A DNA stretch of 64,000 nucleotides from Triglochin maritima. Its lineage: Eukaryota > Streptophyta > Magnoliopsida > Alismatales > Juncaginaceae. The DNA lies in contig OY821775.1 of NCBI GenBank assembly GCA_963682175.1, positions 13,054,501 to 13,118,500 of the forward strand, read 5' to 3'. Below the pieces are notes generated by a model, which saw only the letters and a program-made list of their open reading frames with translations, was not told the DNA's origin and made no database searches. Below, one piece after another: positions 32,454-43,394 of the stretch. Every line of letters starts with the position of its first letter. The first letter of the stretch is position 1. Made by a program: the position numbers and the translations under genes.

Positions 32454-35400
32454 TTAGACATATCCCTGTTTGTACCTTCTGAAGAGCTCTTCAGTCTGAG
32501 CATTTTTTAGTGCACAGCAACCAATTATGTAGACGAAGATCAGTACTACTGTGGCAATGATCAGGGCAATGTTGGCCTTCCTCCATTCCAACTGAAGGTT
32601 GCCCAGCAATCCTGCCTTGCAGGAATCACATCCATAGCACAGCTGTGACTGGTCGTTGCTCCAAGCGTAGCAGTCAGGGCTAGCCACTGGGTTCGATGGG
32701 TTTATCCACATTGTAGGGTTCACGAATGCATAGCCGCAAACAGTTGGGGGTTTACAGCATCCTGACTGAAAATGAATTTTTTGTCAGGTACAACTAGAGA
32801 GATATGTTTTTATATCTCGCATTGAAAATCCTCCAATATACTATAATCAGTGTGCAAACACTTGTTTTAAACATTGAAGGTGTTTAACCATCGATTAATC
32901 ACAACTAGCTAAGGATCACTACACACAAGACAATAACACACATAGCTAGCACGTAGGTCAGTAGCCATGCCTACCATATATCAGGTTGTGAAAGCAATAA
33001 TGTCATATCATAACCTTCATGAATATATAAACCTTAGAGAAGGTAAACAAGGATCAAACAAGTTAATCATCTATAGAAGTATGACGGAGAGATACATGAC
33101 ATTAATATGGGTGGAACAAAGTCATCTAATCATGGTAATTCTTTAATTTGGTAATGGTCCGAGTAAGATATGTCTTTTTTTTGTCAAAAATGTATTATTC
33201 TATATTGGATAGGCAAAGAGCAGCAACATTAACACTAAATCTTTTATTCTTGTTCTTCTAAAAATATACCCATGAGTTTCGTTTCCATGAAAGTAGTATG
33301 GCTATTTTTAACTGGTTCACCACGCCTATCTCAACCTTCCTCGTCCATCATGGGTTGGGCCAAGCTACGTAAAAGTTACATAGGTAGAGTTCCAAAAACA
33401 AACCACCTAAATTGATTGCTATTCACTTATCTTGTTTTAACCAAATGAACTAGTTTCTCAAATATTCTGTCAACTTCATCCTCTATCACTATCAAGAGAA
33501 GACCACTAGGGCAACCATATCACCAGATATATGACACTACACGATCAATAATGACAGAAAGATGCACACCATAAGCTGAAAGAATATCAAAAGCGTTATG
33601 TTTCGATTCTAGAAAGATGAAATCTTAGAACTTTAATCCAATTGTAACGTGTTGATATTCTCAGAACATTATCAACGAATAGTGAATATATTCCTGTCCA
33701 ATATGACTATCTACTTGCAGAGTTCCTATTGTAGTACATATGCAACAGCTGCACTACCAAAAGAAGTGAAAAGCAAGTGCAAATCAACTACAAACAATGG
33801 AGCAAGATTACAAGCACACATGCCAAAATAAATTTCAGTTGACTCATAAACTCAACATAAACCCTACACATGCCAAAAAGGAAATTCCAAGTGAGAAAAA
33901 AAGTTCAATGTAACATGTTAAATGATTAATCCAGAAGTGATGCACAACCAACGATTACAAGCTCCATAACCTAAAACAACGTACAAGCACGAATTCCCAT
34001 TAACTGAATGTGTTGTTGGCCAAGGTAACATGGTACTTAGACAAAAAACGTATATATAAGCTTATTAAGATGGAATTTAATTTACAAACGGACCCACTAA
34101 TTTGACCCAGGAAGACTCACAGATTGATCAATGAGGACCACAAACAGATTGGGAACAAAATGACCCCTAGATTGCAAGGATCATGTGTTACTTATTGTGC
34201 ATAAGTACATGACTTTCAGCTACAACATGTTGTTTTCTTTATGAGTTACACAACCTAGATTTAAATAAAAGGTTACATCTATTAAAACAAGTTCTAATGA
34301 ACTCTGCTCTTTACATTCCTACTCTTATCTATATTATTCTTTTCTTTCCCACCTTTCTATACACTATTCCTTTCTCTCCAACCATGGCCTGCTATATTCT
34401 TTTCCCTCCCTTGTTTCTACACATCAAAGAAAGGGATACTAGCTACTCATAGCAACGTATTATGATTATCAATCATTTAAGAAACGAAAGCAAGTCACAA
34501 AAATCAGAAATGATGCCCGGGAATGAAGTCGAAGGGGCCGAAAGTTATGTAAGAATGCCCTATACCAGATCACAAGTCATCATGCTATTTTAAACATTTG
34601 AAGGGTTCAAAACAAAATTTTGAAGTTGAACAAAAGCAAAATCTTGAATAATTTCCCCTCTTTCCTTTTCAAAAAAGGAGATTTTACTTGGGTGCACTTC
34701 CAAAAGTAATTTATTGGACTTTGCACACGTATAGTTTTTTATTGGTCTGGTTCACTTGGGAACTTGATTAATTGCTTTAGTACATTTCACCTTAACAGTT
34801 GTTAAGGTCCGTCAATGGATTCTTTGACGGTGTTAGATTTATTTGCACGTAACCCCTCCTACTTCCACAAAACCCCAATGTACCCAAAAAACCCACAATT
34901 TTGAACATACCACAAATCAGAACCATCCAAACCTTCTCATTGGACACCATCCCTCTCTTCACTCCTCAAACTTGAATCCCCCTTCAACCCCTTCCCCTCT
35001 CCTCCCTTCCTCCCCCCCTCTTCCTCGACTACTCCTCTAAAACCCACTCCCTGCGCCTTCCTAGTACGAAAGCAATTAATCTGGTTTCCAGTGTAGTAGA
35101 TCAATAAAAAATTACACGTGTGCCAAGATCGAATAAGTCACTTTTGGAAGTATGAAAGTGCACCCAAACAAAAAACCCATTTTCAAAAATTCAATGAGAT
35201 CAATCAACTCAACCTCCTAGCCTAGTGATCACAACCGTAACAGTAAACCCTAAGCTCTAAGTAAAACAAGAATATTTATAAGCACATATAAAAGTACGAT
35301 CCTTAATCAAAACAAACAGTCAAGAGTACCTCAAGAGGAGTGAGACGTGCAGTAAAGAACGAACCCGGCGCGGCGTACTTCCCGGCCAATTTCCCACAAA

Positions 35401-35827
35401 ACCCGGATTCCGCCAAGCACGCCCGGATCCTCCCCCAATTGCCCTCCCCGACCACATTCTCCCTCAACCAGCCGGCGTACCCCTGGAGGCGGTACTCCTT
35501 GTACCCCCTCCCGGGGACGTCGTAGGCGCCGTCGGGCTTGGTGACGACGAAGGCGAAGACGAGGAGAGTCAACAATAGGACGATGAGGACGGCGGTGGCG
35601 ACGAGGTAGAGAATCAAGAGGCGGCGGCGGTTCCAGTGGGCGCCGACGAAGCCAGCGAGGGAGACGAGGAGGAGGAGGAGGCCGAGGAGGATGATCGGGA
35701 GGCGGAGGAGGCGGACGCAGTGGGCGTCGGAAGTGGTCGCCAGCCAGACGCCGGAGGCGAGGATGGGGATAGAGCAGAGGAGGGCTATGAAGGTGAGGAA
35801 GGCGGTTATGTTGTTGCTTAACCCCAT
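32454..35827 (-). CDS. Tetraspanin, two exons
   Basis: Exon 1 is 35827-35330 (166 codons, donor GAG|GTACTC) and exon 2 is 32765-32454 (acceptor TTTTCAG). They join in phase 0 for 269 residues, the usual plant tetraspanin length. Membrane spans are near residues 7-29, 43-65, 71-94 and 238-258. The large extracellular loop holds GCCKPP at 168-173, the plant tetraspanin cysteine signature, and later CYAWSNDQSQLCYGCDSC; the C-terminal tail is short. These proteins organise membrane microdomains and, in the TET8 group, extracellular vesicles. The sequence is closest in my memory to TET8/TET9-type proteins. The 2.56-kb intron contains a foldback element (34688-35167). Exon 1 is markedly GC-rich. 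No damage is seen. Confidence 0.93.
34688..35167. mobile_element. Foldback element in the tetraspanin intron
   Basis: The left end TTGGGTGCACTTCCAAAAGT and the right end (reverse complement) TTGGGTGCACTTTCATACTT followed by CCAAAAGTGACTTATT are inverted. Pairing continues through GCACACGTATAGTTTTTTATTG / GCACACGTGTAATTTTTTATTG and GATTAATTGCTTT. Arms are about 100 bases and the interior is C-rich without credible coding. A non-autonomous DNA transposon is likely. Confidence 0.7.
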
Positions 35828-35997
35828 TGGAATATTGGATTGGAAGAGCTGATGAGTGAGAGGTTCAGTTTGTTTTAAATGAAATGAAATGAAATGGTAA
35901 TGGAACTGAACACAGAATAATTGTAAATGGTTTGGTGGAAGTCTTGTTGATTGAACCCTTTATATTAAGTATTAACTATGTGTGTGTGTAATGATGA

Positions 35998-36030
35998 GAT
36001 GAGGTGAGGTGAGGTGAGGTGAGGTGAGAT
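35998..36030 (+). repeat. GAGGT pentanucleotide microsatellite
   Basis: Five GAGGT units flanked by GAGATG, about 170-200 bases upstream of the tetraspanin start. Confidence 0.75.
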
Positions 36031-36516
36031 GCTTCTAGGAGTGTGGAGCCATCCTTTCATCCTTTTTATGGCAGCTTGTCATGTCGGTCGGTGTCATTGT
36101 TGGACATGGTTGGTGGTGTCTTCTGTCTCGACTCGAATTGAGAGCCCAATCCCACTCACAAGTCACACCGCGTATCCACACGTTCGAAAGTTTCTTCGGT
36201 TTGTCTGAAGGAAAATGTTTAGGAAAAGTTTCATTTCATTTACAATTATTCTGATGTGGCCAGTCCACTCAGCAGACGCTGCTTAGTTGGTACTATGGGA
36301 TATGAAAAGTTTTTTATTTTTTTATTCCTCTTTTTTCGTACCTTCATCATTTCCACCATCATTCCCTCCATCCCTCATTAATGCGACTCAAATCACTATC
36401 TTCCTTCATCATTTTGGCGCTCGGCGCTCCTACACGGCACAAAAGACTTGTTATCAATCTCAAGATGCCTCTTCCTTTTCCTTCCCTTCTCTTCTGTGGT
36501 CATTCCTCTGTACCAA
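36031..36516. other. Upstream region of the FAR1-related gene
   Basis: No separate gene. GTCCACTCAGCAGACGCTGC near 36265 resembles the sequence around 43000-43025 (AATCCGAGTAGACGCTGAC) in direct orientation; the similarity is weak. Confidence 0.3.
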
Positions 36517-38505
36517 ATGGAAATCGTTCTCGTGCCTTCCCTAGTGGAGCAGCCATCAAACGTTCCCCATGAGGGGATGTTTTTCCCCTCTTTCGAAGAA
36601 GCCAAAGCATTTTACGTGGCCTATGCCGATTATTGTGGTTTTGGCGTTAAGACAAGACAATCTCATTACGATCGTGGTGTTGTTATACGGGCCACGCTGA
36701 CTTGCTTCAAGGAGGGCACCGCACCAACGGACCAAGGGCAAGGAAAATTGAAGCCTAGGTTATCCAGCAGAGTACAATGCACTGCTCGGATAAGGGTATC
36801 CGGAAACACAGCAAGGGGTTACAACGTTAACTTTGTGGATCTTAACCATAACCATCCCATGCTTGACCCGGAGCAAATGCGATTTCTCAGGCAAAAACGA
36901 ACCGTCCCTGAGGCCGTCGTAGCACGGATATCGGTTAATGATGAAGCTGGGATATCGGCTGCTAAGACCATGCAATCTCTTGTGGTCGAGGCTGGAGGTT
37001 ATGACAAATTGACTTTCAACGAAAGAGATTTAAGGTTTGTGTTCTTTCCGTCTAACATAATTGAAGTTGAACATTTTGCGCCTGGTCTTACTGTTTCCTG
37101 TTTGCAGGAATGTTGTAAACCAAGTCAGAAATTTGAAGATGGGACCTGGTGATGCACAAGCTCTTCAGGACTATTTCATTAGGATGCAGAAGATTGATTC
37201 CATGTTTTTTTATGTAATAGATATGGATGACGAAGGAAGACTACGCAACGTTTTTTGGGCTGACAGTCGTTCTAGAGCTGCATATTCATACTTTGGAGAC
37301 GCAATATGTTTCGACACAACCTACATTACCAACAAATACGACATGCCATTCGCCCCATTTGTAGGAGTCAATCACTATTTCGAATCAGTTTTGCTCGGTT
37401 GCGCTTTGCTATCCTATGAGACTACTGAAAATTACATATGGTTGTTCCAAACCTGGTTGTCGTGCATGAACGGTAAGTTTTTTTCCTTCTTCCCTCTTCA
37501 TATCTTCCTCTTTTTTGTTTGTCTATTCGTAATAAAAAGTCTGTCTGTTCGGAATAAGAAGAGTGTATGTTCGGAATAAGAAGTCTGTCTGTTCGTATTA
37601 AGAAGTCTCTCTGTTCGGATTAAGTGTTGTGTTTGTTCGGAATAAGAAGTCGGATTGTTCGGATTAAGTGTTGTGTCTGTTCGGAATAAGTGGTCTGACT
37701 GTTCGGATTAAGTGTTGTGTCTGTTCGGAATAAGTTGTGAGTCTGTTCGGAATAAGTTGTGAGTCTGTTCGGAATAAGTGATGGGTCTGTTCGGATTAAG
37801 TGTTGGGTCTGTTCTGATTAAGTGTTCGGTCTGTTCGGAATAAGTGGTGGTTCTGTTCGGATTAAGTGTTGTGTCTGTTCGGAATAAGAAGTCGGACTGT
37901 TCGGATTAAGTGTTGTGTCTGTTCGGAATAAGAAGTCTGACTGTTCGGATTAAGTGTTGTGTCTGTTCGGAATAAGTGGTCTGACTGTTCGGATTAAGTG
38001 TTGTGTCTGTTCGGAATAAGAAGTCTGACTGTTCGGAATAAGTAGTCTGTCTGTTCGGAATAAGAAGTCCGACTGTTCGGATTAAGTGTTGTGTCTGTTC
38101 GGAATAAGAAGACTGTCTGTTTGGATTAAGAAGTCTGTCTGTTCTGAATAATGTCTCACTCCTTTCGAATTGGGTCCCTTATGCAGATATACCCCCCCAG
38201 CTATAATAACAGATCAATGTGGTGACATTACTGCTGCTGTAAGGAATGTCTTCCCAGATTCAAGACACAGATTCTGTATATGGCACATAATGAACAAAGC
38301 TCCCGTGAAGTTGCCGACGCAGTATCGGGATCACATATTATTTGATCTGAAATTGATTGTATATGATTCCAAAACCCCAACAGAATTTGATCGTAATTGG
38401 CAGGGTTTCCTTCTTGATTTTGACCTGCAGAACCACAGCTGGCTCAAATCCATTTATGCAATCCGAGAGTCTGTTCGGATTAAGTGTTGCGTCTGTTCGG
38501 ATTAA
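36517..38505 (+). pseudogene. FAR1-related (MULE-derived) transposase, C-terminally truncated
   Basis: Exons 36517-37034, 37108-37472 and 38201-38505. The FAR1 zinc-finger domain is at the N-terminus (FFPSFEEAKAFYVAYADYCG ... VQCTARIRVSG ... LNHNHPM). Then follow GPGDAQALQDYFIRMQKID, the transposase first acidic motif FDTTYITNKYDMPF, and IITDQCGDITAAVRNVF with FCIWHIM. Homology stops at SWLKSIYAIRE, where a 22-bp minisatellite begins; the third acidic residue and SWIM finger are missing. The intron at 37473-38200 consists mostly of the same array. The obvious acceptor TTATGCAG (38181-38186) gives a frame with a stop; only the AG at 38199-38200, beyond a C7 run, keeps the frame. Family members are nuclear transposases or transcription factors derived from them. 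Probably defective. Confidence 0.8.
37508..38158 (+). repeat. 22-bp minisatellite array 1 (intronic)
   Basis: About 30 units of TCTGTTCGGATTAAGTGTTG with two more bases per unit, alternating with GGAATAAGAAGT-type variants. It lies inside the FAR1-related intron; the reading direction is sense to that gene. Confidence 0.93.
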
Positions 38506-38838
38506 GTGTTGCGTCTGTTCGGAATAAGTGGTGGGTCTGTTCGGAATAAGAAGATTGTGTTCGGAATAATTTGTGAGCCTGTTCGGATTAAATGTTGCGG
38601 TTGTTCGGATTAAGTTGTGAGTCTGTTCGGATTAAGTGTTGCGTCTGTTCGGATTCTGTGTTGGGTCTGTTCGGAATAAGAAGACTGTCTGTTCGGAATA
38701 AGTTGTGAGTCTGTTTGGATTAAATGTTGCGTTTGTTCGGATTAAGTTGTGAGTCTGTTCGGATTAAGTGTTGCGTCTGTTCGGATTAAGTTGTGAGTCT
38801 GTTCGGAATAAGTGGTGGGTCTGTTCGGAATAAAGTTA
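38466..38838 (+). repeat. 22-bp minisatellite array 2
   Basis: About 17 units of the same repeat, starting in the middle of the last FAR1-related codons (ATCCGAGAGTCTGTTCGG), so it replaces the gene's C-terminal part. Confidence 0.92.
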
Positions 38839-38942
38839 GCTTAAGAATGACATTGGTAATGTTTGTATTTTTACATGTAAATAGTTTGTGAACTGAATAT
38901 GTAAACCAAAAATTAAACAAAACTTAAAATATCTTTGTTTGT

Positions 38943-41900
38943 TTAGACCTGCACACACGACCGACGATCCCTAAGTAACATGACCGCCAATTCACCCCTG
39001 ATAGAGTGGATGGTATTGGGGTCCTTCTCCTTCGTAGGGTCAAGATTGAACATTAGGCACCTTATCCAGTATAAAACGAAGGCGCCGCAATCGTTGCTCC
39101 CCGGTGGTTGTTGTTGACTCTCTTTCCTCAGGATTCTCAGGGGCCAGTCGACCTTGAGTAGATCCCTCCAGTATACAGCCGCATCCGCTGCTGCACATTC
39201 ATGTAGGCCTACAGTCTGCTCCGGATCATCACCTTCGCCTAGCTCCCTAGAGAGACTGTTGAATGCCAAAATCTCTTTGGACGGGCCATAGACAACCACG
39301 AGTGTCCAATGACCTGAAGACCAGCATGGTTGTGCGATCACGGTCTGTGTTGGAGACGCACCTACGATTTTAGGGAGGATAAAATCATCAACTTCTCTGC
39401 CTTGCCCTCCAAGAATTCGCCCCGACTCGAATGTGGATATGCATATAACTTTTTCTGGGTGACGTCTTTCTTCGAGCACCGATAGCATAGCGTCGATAGT
39501 TTCATCGCTAATATCCATCCTAGGCGTTATAAGCTCCTTCAGGTCGGAGCGTTTTAAACTGCACATATCGCCTCTCCAGATGACCTCCCTATTGTCCTTG
39601 TTGGGTTCGGTCAGGTTCAGTAGCATTTTGACCTCATCAACTGACAACGTGCCCAATGCAGGCATGTCAACATCCGGCCTTTTTTTCTTCAGGCTCCTCT
39701 GGGCCTTGCTTTCTTCTTCCTTCTCCTTCTTCTTCTTCTCTTCCCTCTTCTTCTCTTCCTCCTTCTCCCCTATTTTCCTCTTTTCTCCCATCTTCCTCTC
39801 CTCCTCCCTCTTCTCCTCTTCTTCCTTCTTCCTTTCCTCCTCCCTTTTTCTCTCACATTCCTCATCCTCCCTCTTCCTCTTTTCTCGTTCCTCCTCCTCC
39901 TTCCTCTTCTTCTCCTCTTCTTCCTTTGTCCTTTCCTCCCTTTTTCTCTCACATTCCTCCTCCTCCCTCTTCCTCTTTTCTCGTTCCTCCTCCTCCTTCC
40001 TCTTCTTCTTTTCTCGTTCCTCCTCGTCCTTCCTCTTCTTCTCTTCTTCTTCCTCCTCCCTCCTCTTTTCTTCTTCCTCCTCCTCCCTCCTCTTTTCTTC
40101 TTCCTCCTCCTTCCTCTTTTTTTCTTCTTCTTCTTCATCCTCCTTCCTCTTCCTATTCTCTTCTTCCTCCGCCTCCCTCTTCTTCCTATTCTCCTCCTCT
40201 TGCTCTCGCTCGTTCTCCCCACCAGGGACTCCAGTTGTCCCTGTCCCTCGAAGATATATAATATCTTTCCTGAGCCTCCCACACTCTTCCTGGGAAATCC
40301 TCAGTTCTTCCCTGAGGTCGTGTACCTGTTCTGTGGCCTTCTTAAGGGCAGCTTCGGCCCTCAGCCATTTTGTCTTCACCTCACTCAGCTCCAATTCTTG
40401 GAGCAGCGGGTCGCATGGAATGCTGCAGTCTGCCAGTTGGAGCCTTGGCAAACTGACGGTTGAAGTTGAGCTCTTTCGAACAGGACCAATAAGTTGCAGC
40501 TCCCTTTCACTCATTGATGGAGCCCCCATCAGGTCGAACGTGCCGTCGTAAATCCGATGTAAGGTAATTCCACGTTCCTCCCATTTCCTCAGGGTTAATC
40601 GTTTCCCAAACATCTCCGTCCATCTTTTCATCCGTGGGAAAACTCCAGTTCTGGGCTCCCCCAATTTAAATTTCTCACAAAGCCACACCTTCAAATGGAA
40701 AGGAAAAAAATGAGAACTACTATACCAACGTACCTTCATATTAGAAAGAAAACTGAATCTGAACATACATTAAACGTAAACCGAACAGACACCCAACTTA
40801 ATCCGAACAGACGGACTTCTTATTCCGAACAGACACACGTCTTATTCCGAACAGACCCACCACTTAATCCGAACAGACGCACCACCTCACCCGAACAGAC
40901 GCACCACTTAATCCGAACAGACGCACCACTTAATCCGAACAGACACCCAACTTAATCCGAACAGACGCACCACTTAATCCGAACAGACACCCAACTTAAT
41001 CCGAACAGACGCAACACTTATTCCGAACAGACTCACCACTTAATCCGAACAGACCCACCACTTAATCCGAACAGACACCCAACTTAATCCGAACAGACGC
41101 AACACTTATTCCGAACAGACTCACCACTTAATCCGAACAGACGCAACACTTATTCCGAACAGACTCACCACTTAATCCGAACAGACCCACCACTTAATCC
41201 GAACAGACACCCAACTTAATCCGAACAGACGCAACACTTATTCCGAACAGACTCACCACTTAATCCGAACAGACCCACCACTTAATCCGAACAGACACCC
41301 AACTTAATCCGAACAGACGCACCACTTAATCCGAACAGACCCACCACTTAATCCGAACAGACCCACCACTTAACCCGAACAGACCCACCATTTAATCCGA
41401 ACAGACCCACCACTTAACCCGAACAGACGCACCACTTAATCCGAACAGACACCCAACTTAATCCGAACAGACGCAACACTTATTCCGAACAGACTCACCA
41501 CTTAATCCGAACAGACCCACCACTTAATCCGAACAGACACCCAACTTAATCCGAACAGACGCACCACTTAATTCGAACAGACACCCAACTTAATCCGAAC
41601 AGACGCAACACTTATTCCGAACAGACGCAACACTTAATCCGAACAGACCCACCACTTAATCCGAACAGACACCCAACTTAATCCGAACAGACGCAACACT
41701 TATTCCGAACAGACTCACCACTTAATCCGAACAGACCCACCACTTAATCCGAACAGACACCCAACTTAATCCGAACAGACGCACCACTTAATCCGAACAG
41801 ACCCACCACTTAATCCGAACAGACCCACCACTTAACCCGAACAGACCCACCATTTAATCCGAACAGACCCACCACTTAATCCGAACAGACTCACAACGTA

Positions 41901-42748
41901 TTCCGAACAGACACACATCGTCTTCCTAAAAGAACAAAAACAAAAAAAGAGGAAGAGAGGAAGTGTGAAGCAGGAACAAAAACTTACGTGTAGTATGGCA
42001 ACACAACCTTCGACGTTCCCCTGCCTCATTATGAAATTCCCTGCATTTTTCCTCTCCTGCAGTTCTAAACTTGCTTTCTCGAGGCCTCCAACCAGGGTTT
42101 TGTGAACTGCACTTGCCCATGCGTAGCTGCTTAGGCGTTTGATGTTCCTCATAGGGTGCATGAACCATTCCTTCGGTCGCAGCGTTCCATCATAGAACAA
42201 AAAATTGTTGAAGATGAAAGAAATCAGGAGACGAACGTACTCCTCCGTCTCGCCCATGGTACTGTTTGCCATGAGATGAACTAAAAGTTGGGTGTTGTCA
42301 AGGTTCACCCCGTCTCGCTTCTGGACGCGCAATGGTTCCATCACCACGGCCTTCCCATGCGTACGTAACCCCAAAATTAGGGCGATGTCTTCCGGTGTAA
42401 GGGGAACTACCCCTGATCCTATTCTCAGCCCCACCTCCTCCGTATCGTAGTGCTCGACGATCCAACCGACTATTTCGTTGTCCGTCGTAATGTTAGGAAG
42501 GTTTAGGAAGTGACCGAATGGGGTGCTACGGAAAGCCTCCTTCTCCACCTTATTCATCCGGTCAAACTGCTTTCGGATGGCCTTCCAGGAGCATCGTGAT
42601 TCCCGGAAGTAGTATGTGGTTCCCTAAAACCAAAAATTTAATAAACGACCCAGGGAAAGAAAAAATAACGACCCAGGGAAAGAAAAAATTAGAGACCCAC
42701 CGCTTCTGGGACGTGTTCGATATCGACGGCCGGAGTTGAAGATTCCAT
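38943..42748 (-). CDS. Plant-mobile-domain and ULP1 (C48) protease fusion of a transposon
   Basis: Minus-strand exons 42748-42701, 42623-41988 and 40688-38943, all phase 0 with GT-AG borders, give 809 residues. The N-terminal part ([35 protein letters not shown]) resembles the aminotransferase-like plant mobile domain. [12 protein letters not shown] follows, then a coiled coil and a roughly 170-residue Glu/Lys/Arg repeat. The C-terminus is a ULP1 peptidase: H688 ([12 protein letters not shown]), N705 (LAFNSL) and C762 ([12 protein letters not shown]), with Gln residues just before PPGSNDCG. Such proteases remove SUMO-like tags; transposon-borne copies are known from MULEs. The usual catalytic Asp appears as Asn. 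Intron 2 (40689-41987) is a 22-bp array. No frame damage is seen. Confidence 0.85.
40775..41930 (-). repeat. 22-bp minisatellite array 3 (intronic)
   Basis: About 50 units of CTTAATCCGAACAGACCCAC plus two bases per unit. This is the reverse complement of arrays 1 and 2, and so is again sense to the gene whose intron it fills. Variants: GACACCCAA, GACGCACCA, GACGCAACA, GACTCACCA. Confidence 0.94.
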
Positions 42749-43394
42749 TATCGTTTAGAAGGTGCGCTTCACAGGGAAAGAAAGTCGGGAAAGCTTCACA
42801 GGTGTGCTTCCTACGTTCACAGGTAAGAAAGAAAGAAAGCGAGAGTCTCTCTTTAGGTCTGGATATGTTATCTTCCTCGGTATCCGAACCGTCGTTCGTA
42901 GGGTGTCTGCCGCTGTCTAATCTGGAAACGAACCGTCCTTCTTCGAAAACCGTCAAAAAAATTTGAAAACAATTTAAGCCGCGTTCGGAAGGAAAGCGTG
43001 ACATGGCAATCCGAGTAGACGCTGACTCCTCCACTTTTTGAAGCCACGTAGGGCGCGTCCGTGACGCCCGCGTCCGTGTATAAGGACTCTTGTCTAAAAG
43101 TTCAGAATTCAGTATTTGGGACTTACTCATCTTTTCCGAATCGGTGCAATACTATAAATTAACATGTTTTGTGATTTGTCGTCTAGAGGAATTGCATGGA
43201 TTATTTTTAGGATACATTAGGAATTTAATTTCTCTGCGGCAGTCGTGATGTCTTTTAAGTTTCAACAAAGGAAAATGATTCATGACGTCCTTTTTCTGGT
43301 GTCACAGTGGTGTCCATGTCATGATGTCTTTTTAAGTTCAACAAAGAAAATGATTCATGACGTTGGTGTTCACAGTGGAGTCCTTTTTTTTCGT
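42749..43394. other. Upstream region of the ULP1 gene
   Basis: Presumed promoter side of the minus-strand ULP1 gene. GC-rich near 43000-43080 (GGGCGCGTCCGTGACGCCCG), possibly the end of the mobile unit; no terminal inverted repeat shared with the 36-kb side was recognised. Confidence 0.35.

Noticed and set aside
39580..40551. Long plus-strand frame (323 codons, Ser/Phe/Leu-rich) opposite the ULP1 gene
   Set aside because: By-product of the purine-biased Glu/Lys coding tract on the other strand; low complexity, no domain, overlapped by a well-supported gene.
37508..41930. CRISPR-like look of regularly spaced short repeats
   Set aside because: Units are contiguous 22-bp minisatellite copies without unique spacers, in a plant nuclear context.
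36240..43030. Possible terminal repeats of the FAR1-related/ULP1 module (GCAGACGCTG / GTAGACGCTGA)
   Set aside because: The similarity is short, imperfect and in direct rather than inverted orientation.
42624..43130. 168-codon minus-strand frame upstream of the ULP1 gene
   Set aside because: Overlaps the ULP1 first exon in a different frame and shows no motif; best read as leader sequence.
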